From assembly GCA_000969725.1 (NCBI GenBank), contig JXSR01S015688.1: a stretch of 21,919 nt of DNA, one strand, 5' to 3'. Position 1 is the first letter of the stretch; every line of letters begins with the position of its first letter. Shown here in pieces: positions 11,411-19,400 of this stretch. The notes under the pieces are model-generated. The model worked only from the letters and a program-made list of their open reading frames with translations, was not told where the DNA came from and ran no database searches. A program made the position numbers and the translations under genes. This DNA comes from Ophiothrix spiculata. Its lineage: Eukaryota > Echinodermata > Ophiuroidea > Amphilepidida > Ophiotrichidae.

Positions 11411-13063
11411 GTTGAAACACTTCTCGCATTAGCGTGTCGTGTTGATCATACATATGCAATTCATATAATAACTTTGAATAAGACCCAAGTTGTATCTCGT
11501 ATAGCGTCTCGTACTGACTTTGTAATTATTATAATACTGAAGGTCAATGCAATAAGTAGCGTCCTCACACGATATCTAGTTTGACTTAATTGGTCCCTTG
11601 ACGCAAGTACTAGTAGCATCTCGACTTGACTAACACTGCTTTCAGCATACGCTTGTTGTTTTGTCGCTACATGACGTATATATTTGTCAATGTTTGTTTA
11701 AAAGATTGCTTAAATTGTCGCTTGCTGTTGTCGTAACGCCAAAATTCCATGTCGCCGAGTTAATCGATGTCGTTACAATTTTGTCGCACGGCAAGATTTT
11801 TCAAGTTGAAGTGAATTCAACTTTCAAAGCGACAAGCTGCAAAGGAAACAATCCCGGGGATACAATAAGTATGAAAGCATGGGTATCATATTTGGCTTTT
11901 GTTAGCGTCTCGTCTAGACGAAGTAAACGTTATAACGTCTCGTTTTCTAGCCCCTTGTCGTGACTATTATTGAACGTCTTTGCTTGATTATACGCAACTG
12001 ACTAGATTTTTTGAAAAACAAATGCATAACTTTTTGCATCAAAATGAAAGGCCAATAAATTCAATTTTTTATACCTCCTGCATACCTATGCGTAACTGAT
12101 CTAATCGAATGCAGATTATAAAATGTAAATTCTTGACATATAGGCCTATATATACAATACAGACATACAAAGATATAGGCCAAGGGACCACCTTTCAAAG
12201 TCAAAAACAGGGGCGTCATGGACAAAATTGTCCTTAATTATTTCCTCTATTCTGTATCAATTGCCTATATATTGTGTCCGGTCAACAAGGCCAAAAGAAA
12301 GATATGAGTAACAAACATTCAGAGAAAACCAATTTTGTCTAAAGTTGTCTTAGCCAACTATCTTCATTAATTCAGTTCATCATCAATTAGTAAAGTGGTG
12401 TTAAATTGCGATTTTTATCTTGTGTATATGACATACAACAACACGTGTTTTGCCATACATGATTGTATGATTTAAAGGGAATAACAAGAAAAATATATCC
12501 ATTTAAACTACTGTAACAGTCATGTACGTATTTGATCTGGTTTATCTAAATCCCGATATAACGCACACCATTCTTTCCCTAGGTAAGGTCTTTTCACAAT
12601 ATCAAAAGGTCTGATTCACTGAGCAGATGATAGAATAGATATTACATTCTTCTTAAATCAGTGGCGATGATAATTTGTCACAACTTCTCAGCATGTATGA
12701 AATGGAAAACTGTTAACCCGTGTATTAAAAATGATGATATAACTGTCAAGGAATGCTTGGTCGATTGTGAATGGATCTGTTTTAATAGAGACATGCAGTG
12801 AAGTCTCGAGGAGTTAATTCAAAGGCAAAAATTACCAGTTGGCTTGATGGCAAAACATTGTCATGATTGTGACTCTGTCATGGACATTTAGTGGAGACGT
12901 GTGTGACATCCTTTCGCGTTAATATTGTGTTACCTAACTTACCTTGCCAAAACTTGATCAGATCTTGCTAGACAAGATAACTTTGAAGATAACTTTATTT
13001 ATCATTATTTGATGACTTAAACGCCCTTCAGTGTTTAACTTCTTGTTTTTTATATTCTTTCAG
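11411..13063. other. Decayed satellite flank, then non-coding DNA before the receptor
   Basis: To about 11990 words such as AGCGTCTCGT, GTAGCATCTCGACTTGAC and ACGTCTCGTTTT recur at irregular spacing and appear to be old satellite monomers. The 100-codon open frame at 11661-11963 lies in this and is not considered a gene. From 12000 to 13063 nothing is recognisable apart from TAGGCCTA at 12141. The receptor promoter or first exon may lie here or further upstream; no specific element can be defended. Confidence 0.45.
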
Positions 13064-13119
13064 GTAAACGTGACCGATTCTTCATCTGACCTATTCCGCT
13101 CCGGATCGACAATTAAACA
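13064..13119 (+). other. 5' untranslated part of the first coding exon, with probable splice acceptor at 13063
   Basis: A pyrimidine-rich tract followed by TTCTTTCAG ends at 13063, a good acceptor. The 56 bases after it carry a TAA (13114-13116) in frame with the ATG at 13120, so this exon cannot extend the protein upstream. This implies at least one upstream non-coding exon joined across a 5'UTR intron, unless transcription starts here. The ATG has an A at -3 (AAACAATGA), a reasonable animal start context. The upstream exon was not located. Confidence 0.6.
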
Positions 13120-13423
13120 ATGAGTAACCAACAGCATCAGAGAGTATACATCAAACTCTTCCACCTTGTTGTCCTGACCGCTATCAACCCTGCCTACAAT
13201 GGAGACAATGCAGCCAACGCACAGACGTGTTCAGGCGTCTTGACAGAGACTTACAAGCCCGACGCTGACGTCATTATTGGATTTATTGGAAGCAGACGAC
13301 TGTCAAGCTCAAACATCAGTCTTTGTGACGTCAGTGATGGATGGAGTGATCAACTCTTCGAGATTGCCAAGATTGTCGTGGATAATCCACCAAGCTCTGT
13401 TGTCTTGCCAAATGTGACTGTCG
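13120..13423 (+). CDS. Coding exon 1: signal peptide and first strand of VFT1
   Basis: Encodes residues 1-101 plus one base. The N-terminus has a basic start and a modest hydrophobic run (LFHLVVLTAI), compatible with a weak signal peptide cleaved before the mature part, near AQTC. ADVIIGFIGSRR is the first beta strand of the flytrap, matching the position of the mGluR G-(F/I)-F/I-G strand. The Cys at 69 and the LPNVTVG motif at 96-102 follow the family pattern. Sequons at N65 and N98. The exon ends at GTCG|GTAAGA, leaving phase 1. Confidence 0.92.
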
Positions 13424-16400
13424 GTAAGAATATTCAGCAAAACCTTGCGCGTGTCAGATTTAGAAGTGTTTTATTAAATTTCTCTTGTTTTTCATTACTG
13501 TGACCATATATTCAGAGTGAAGATGCCGAACCCAAAATTTGAACTCCATATCTGACGACCCCGTTACACCATGCGGCAACTATCAGTTAGGCTCCTAGTG
13601 CAGCCTGCGCCTGACATCTCCTAAAATATATATATGTTTGTGACATTGATTTAAAGGAATTGGAAGATCTTATTGTTAAATAGAGGTCGGGTCACTTGGG
13701 TTCATTTTAAAGAAATTTAATGACTCAAAAAGTGTGTTTAACGGTCAAAGCATGGCAGCAGAAGAGTGGTTGAAATATATAATTTGATATTGAACAGTTC
13801 GGTGTAGGCTAACAGGATATTTAATACCGCATTGAGCTGAGAGACATTACTTTCTGTCACTCATGCATACAAGCATGACCAAATGACAGACCTCTTTGTT
13901 ACTTTATTTCTCACTTTTCCTCCTAATAATCTTAGGTCTTGAATTATACGATGACTGTGGGTCTTCTTCAATGAGTACCAAAGCAGCTTTGCAGTATGCT
14001 TCTGCAACAGAAAATCAGTGTGGCAGTACAAAACTCAGACCAGGTAGGTCTTTCAAAGATTATCACCGTACTTGTGATACCTTCTACGAGTATATATTGT
14101 TTTTTCGAACCATGCAAGTGACACAGATATGTTGATGACACTTAAGACCGTCTTAAACATTTGCTAAGCCTTCCGTACAGAGGGCCTGTATATAAAGGTA
14201 AATCGTTTCACAAACCATACAAGGGACACTGGTGAGTTGATAAATGTATTAAAATTACTTGCGTAGAGTCATGTCGGGACGCTACCAGGACGCTACTTGT
14301 AAGACGAGATGTAAAAATTAATTGCAGTCCATATAAGTGACACGCCGATGACACTTCAGTGTGGAGTTTCTAAACCTTCCTTACGCCTTGCGTGAATCGT
14401 ACCATAAGTGGATTGTTTTGCATAAAACCATACAAACCGTACAAGAAGCAGAATATCACCATCGATTTACATACCATGTAAGGAACAATGATATGTTGGC
14501 AAAACTGAAAATCATCTTATATACTATATAGTATGCATATAAGCATCCCTAGTCTCATCCTGAATCTAACCCTTGATTTATTGTTTTATAAAACTTGCAA
14601 GGGACAATGATAAATTGACGTCACATTACAAGATCATCTTATTGGCCTCCCTAAAATAATCCTGACTATTACTGTGTATCTTTTTAAACTGTACAAGGAA
14701 CAACAGTATATTGACGATCATCTATTGCCTACCCTGCCTAAATCTTATATTGTGTATCGTTTTACAAACCATACAAAAAACGACGATACGTTGACGACAT
14801 TTAAGATCCATCTTCTTAGCCTGGATCTTCAGCCACCTATACAATTTTCCTGAATCATATTATGTATATTCTTACAGGCAACCCGTACAAGGGAATGATA
14901 TATCGACGCCACTTTAGAAGATCTGTCTTCTTAGTATGAAGATAAATGATCGCATTCATTCAGTTGTATTGAATAAATATAAGGAGTAACTTGGTCAAAT
15001 ACTGCAACTTACTTTTGCAATATGCGTCGTTGCGAGTCTGTGACCATTATCAATGGTCTTAAACAGGCATTCTTTTTCCTCAAGATGGTCACGTGACAGG
15101 CGGCTAGTGACGTCTGCTGTATATCGTCCCACTCCAAACATACTGTGAAATTAGAGGATGTTATAATTTTTGATAAGGAGGAACAATACCACAAGTGATA
15201 AATTAAGGAAGCCATATGGAAAAGGATTGAGAACTCGGTCCGTTTATCTCATGTGTGGGACCGGGCAGGCACTTTGTGACACCGTCTGTCACGTGACAAA
15301 CCCCAGGAATCTGTGGGAAAACCATAATTGGTAATGGTCACAACGTCTCATATAGTTGTAAAAGTGAGTTCTGATATGTTATTTATTTATTCCTTTTACG
15401 ATATTCTTGCTTCCCTACTTTAAGTCTGAATCTTAGCATAGGTGTATTGCTTTACAAACCATACAAGGTATACAATGATAGGTCGACGACACTTTAGAAG
15501 ATCGTCTTTAGCCTCCTATATAATAAACATATAGGCCCGTATTCCAGAAAGGTGTTTAACTAAACCACGGTTTAACTGAACATCAACTCTCCAGGAAAGA
15601 TATGCACTGTTGCAGCTTTCAAGTGGAACAGTTCAATGAGCCGTGCTGTTGACGAGAATTAAAACCGTAGTTTAGCTAAACACCTTTCTGGAATACGGGC
15701 CATCGAGTATAGTTTCACAAACCATGAAATGGATAATAATACAATGATAACACTTTAGAAGATAATCTTTTTAGCCTCCCGTATAATAAGCATGAGTCTA
15801 ATTATGTATCGTTTACAAACCATAGAAGGGAAAATAATACGTTGACGATACTTTAGAAGATCATCTCCCAAGATTCTCCTACAGCATGCCAGAATCTTGC
15901 TGCGTTTCATTTTACATTCAAAGCAGGAGACATCAGTATGTTGACGAAACTACAGAAGGCATTCTTCTAAGCCTGAAACGAAGTGATTCGTTTTGCAAAT
16001 ATATAGTAAAAGAGCACCGCTTTGTTGGTGACACTTTAATATTTAAAAAGATTATTTTCTTACCCTCCTAGAATATTACAATACAAGGAAAATTGATATG
16101 TTACTATCGCTACTTTAGAAAGACCATCTTTATAATCTCTTCTTCATTAAGCTGGAATCTTACCATATAAGTTTATCGTCTTACCATTGAAATATCGTCT
16201 TGCCATGGAAAACTCTTTTTTCCATGGTCTTACAAACCACAAAAGGGATATGTTTATGACATGTAGACGACCATCTAAGCTTTATATCCACTGAGGCTAA
16301 AGCTTACAGTAACAGTCACCACATTTTGTTGTTTATATTCAGGTGTGATTGGACCTACTTTACATTCTTTGGTACCATCAGCTTCTACGATATTAAATGC

Positions 16401-19400
16401 TGTGGACATATCAATCGTGTCACCTGCATCATCACTCCTATCTGATCAAAATCTGGACAAAGGTGTATTGCGGATACTACCATCAACGTCAAACCAAGCA
16501 AAGGTAATGTTTTCTTGACAAATTGCTCTTTGGATACGCAAAAGGGTGGGCTTTAGGGGATAACTCTGTGTATGACATTTTCGTCACTGATATCATATCG
16601 TTTTTGGTCGAAGCAGCACGTGGCGAGCATTATTAATATTGAGAGGAAAATTATATTTCTTCCACGTTTCTAAAAGAGTTCAGCTGATACTCACAACTTG
16701 ATATGGTGATTAATTAAACCCACTGGAATTTTCAACATTTTAATCAGTGTTAGCAAATTATGCAAATATACAACGTTTTATTATTGAGATTGTTCATTGC
16801 ATGGTTTTATCTCTTGAGTGTTGAATCCAATATAACGTCTCCAGGTAAGACACGTTGTCGCAATCATGCATTGTCGAAGATGGCGTTGTTGAAGTGTTGA
16901 TCAGTATTATGTATGTATCCTCATCTTACCCAACAGGTACTTGTTGAATTAGCCGAGTATTTCGGCTGGAGTTATCTATCATTGATTGCAACAAGAGGGG
17001 AATACGGAGAAAGCGGCACCGACGAAACTAGACGGCTTGCACAAGAGAAAGGAATCTGTACATCTGCCACTATATTGCTTGATGACTTGGAAACTAATAG
17101 TGCAGTTTATGATGAAATGATTACAACACTCGTGGGTAACATCGAAGCCAAAGGTAAGCTTTTGAGAAGGTTGTGGTCCCGGGGTTGTGGTATATTTACC
17201 TCAGCGATTATGGTTGAAATTACTTTTTTAGACGTACTGTGCTCCGATACAGTACATGTCCATTGTATGTGTCTTGTACAATACTTCTATGTGCCTTTCT
17301 ATTGAAATGAGCTTATCTCGCACAAAGATAGACCTTTGTTGAAAGGTATGCATTCTTTCAATCCAGCACACGTGTATTTAAACGATTTCTTCCTTTTTTG
17401 GTTCTATTGCAATACAATACGATATATTACAAGAGTGTAGAACTGCAATGTAGGTATCCATTTAGCACTTCAGTAGCATACGCTAATCTCTGACTCTCAA
17501 TGCATAATGATGAAGAGTCAGCCTTAATTAACATACGTTTCTCTCAGTAATGGGTAAGCAGAAGTATACTTAAGAATTATCCCATATTTTCTGTTGTACC
17601 TCACAGGTGTTGTGCTTTGGTGTTCATCTAACAATGTGGCCGGTCTTCTAGATGCTATTCAACGACTTCAAGGTGCGGCTTATGACCTCGTGTTGCTAAC
17701 CTCCGACAGTGCTTTATCAAACACAACTCTCTTCGAATCCTATCCAACTGCTGCACGTGGAATCATCAGTATACGATCGTATGACTGGTCAAATAACGAG
17801 GCAACCTTAAATTATCTAAAAGAAAACTCCATCGGAACTGCAAACTTTGATAATCCAGCTGCGTACCCGACTACCAATGCATTATTGTCATATTTAAACT
17901 GTTTGTCTACAATTCATCAAGACAAATGTGGCGGTGTACCCGGGATATGTCCAGAAATGGCATCTAAGACCAGTAAAGACTTTTCAGATGCCATAAAAAG
18001 CAATACATTTCCACTGATTAGTCGGGAAGATTTTACGTTTGATAAGGACGGCAAGCCAAGTGACTTCACAATGGGGATTCTACAGTATAGGAATAACACA
18101 AATGGTACAATGAATATTCAGCAGGTAAATTGGGTCATAATAAAGCTTCGTCTAAAATCTTTACACCAGGACTAAAACAATTGAAGGGCTCGCAATGCAA
18201 ATACTAGAACCGGATAAATGTTAGTGAATTGAATGGAATTGATAATGCCTTTGTAAAAGTAATCAAGGTCCCCCTTGAATCAAAGTCCGCCTTCCATAGA
18301 CCATAACGGAGTAAAGCGTGAAACTAATGTTGCGTAAGAGTTGTTAGCCTATACTTTACTGTACAACCCGGACAGTAAGTTCAGAGGACTGTGATTCCTA
18401 TTACACCGGGACCGACACAAACTGACACTTCTAGGAAGCTATTGGACCCTGATGGCCTCGGGTGGTTCAAACGATGACGCTGGTATAGTAACTTTTACGC
18501 TGGTCGTGTTGGTTGAAGTCCTTGCATCAGCAGCTCGTTTTCAGTCGTGCGCCGAAGATAATATATTTCTATTGAGAAAATGTCCGCTGCCAGTGTCATC
18601 TGTAGTTAGTGATGGGGATGATTTTTGTAGTTTTATCGTATTTAGGTTCAGGGTGCTCTTTGAAATCGATGGAGGGCAGGGCACTTTAGCTTAGCTCAAT
18701 TGAACAAGTCACTTTTACGGTGAAGTGAAACTATATAATTGTTTTCTATGTCTGTAATAGGGTATTCAGGTCTCTGCATGCAATTGCAGGGTATTCTTCG
18801 ATGATTTGTTTGTCTATTGCTTGTTCTATTTTTAAGAATGCAGGTGAAGGAATGCATTCCACTTGTTGGTCGTCCTGTTCTTGTCTTAGCAAAACCACAA
18901 ACGAAAGCAAACCTTTCAAAGCTAAGGATACATTTGATATGCAGATTCTGATTTAATTATGATTGCTTTTGCAGGTTGGTACGTGGAAGCCAAATAGTGG
19001 TCTTTTACTCATGGGTACCTTTCAACATTATACCCAAACTGGACTAGTTGATACCACACCAATATCTACATGTGGAACTTTATGTCCATCGTGCTCGGCA
19101 TCAAACCCCTCACTGGCTACGCCATCTAGTAACATTATGACTACGCAGGATGTTGACCGAAACCGAAATGGTGTTGACGGTCCGGATGATGATGATGAAA
19201 TGGAAAAGAATAGAGGAGCTTACTATATGCGTGTGGCAGGTGACCTTGATATTCCTGTCATACTTTCGATTAGTGAAGCCGGTGGGTTTCAGGACTACGA
19301 CGGATTTGTTTGCGGTCATCTTGACGAAAAAGAAGTGCTTACAACCGAAGCTTTAGTTTATGCGTTAGATCAAATCAACGCTGATCCCGACATTCTTCCC

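Larger units (their letters stand above)
14100..16260 (+). repeat. Diverged ~100-bp intronic repeats, about 15 copies
   Basis: Each unit begins near TTTACAAACCATACAAGG, continues with GA(T/C)A.(T)TTGACGACACTTTAGAAGATC and often ends with TTAGCCTCC..ATAATAA..TGAATCTTA..GTATCG. Anchors are seen near 14107, 14209, 14327, 14424, 14472, 14588, 14686, 14764, 14880, 15454, 15717, 15811, 15909, 16079 and 16230. Spacing is commonly about 80-120 bp, disturbed by two insertions. No coding role is apparent. Confidence 0.75.
14044..16342 (+). other. Intron 2 of the receptor gene, largely repeats
   Basis: 2299 bp, GT..AG, phase 1. It contains a diverged ~100-bp tandem array, two inverted-repeat elements and a small patch related to the 10.9-kb satellite (14272-14318: CGGGACGCTACC, GGACGCTACTTGTAAGACGAG). 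Confidence 0.85.

Noticed and set aside
11661-11963. 100-codon open frame after the satellite
   Set aside because: It lies in decayed satellite-like sequence and has no family resemblance or splice context.
15886-16071. 61-codon open frame in intron 2
   Set aside because: It is made of the ~100-bp intronic repeat and no match to a protein family is seen.
18452-18694. 80-codon open stretch in intron 5 that might be an extra exon
   Set aside because: The flytrap is continuous across exons 5 and 6 without it, it has no family match, and no convincing acceptor and donor pair keeps frame.
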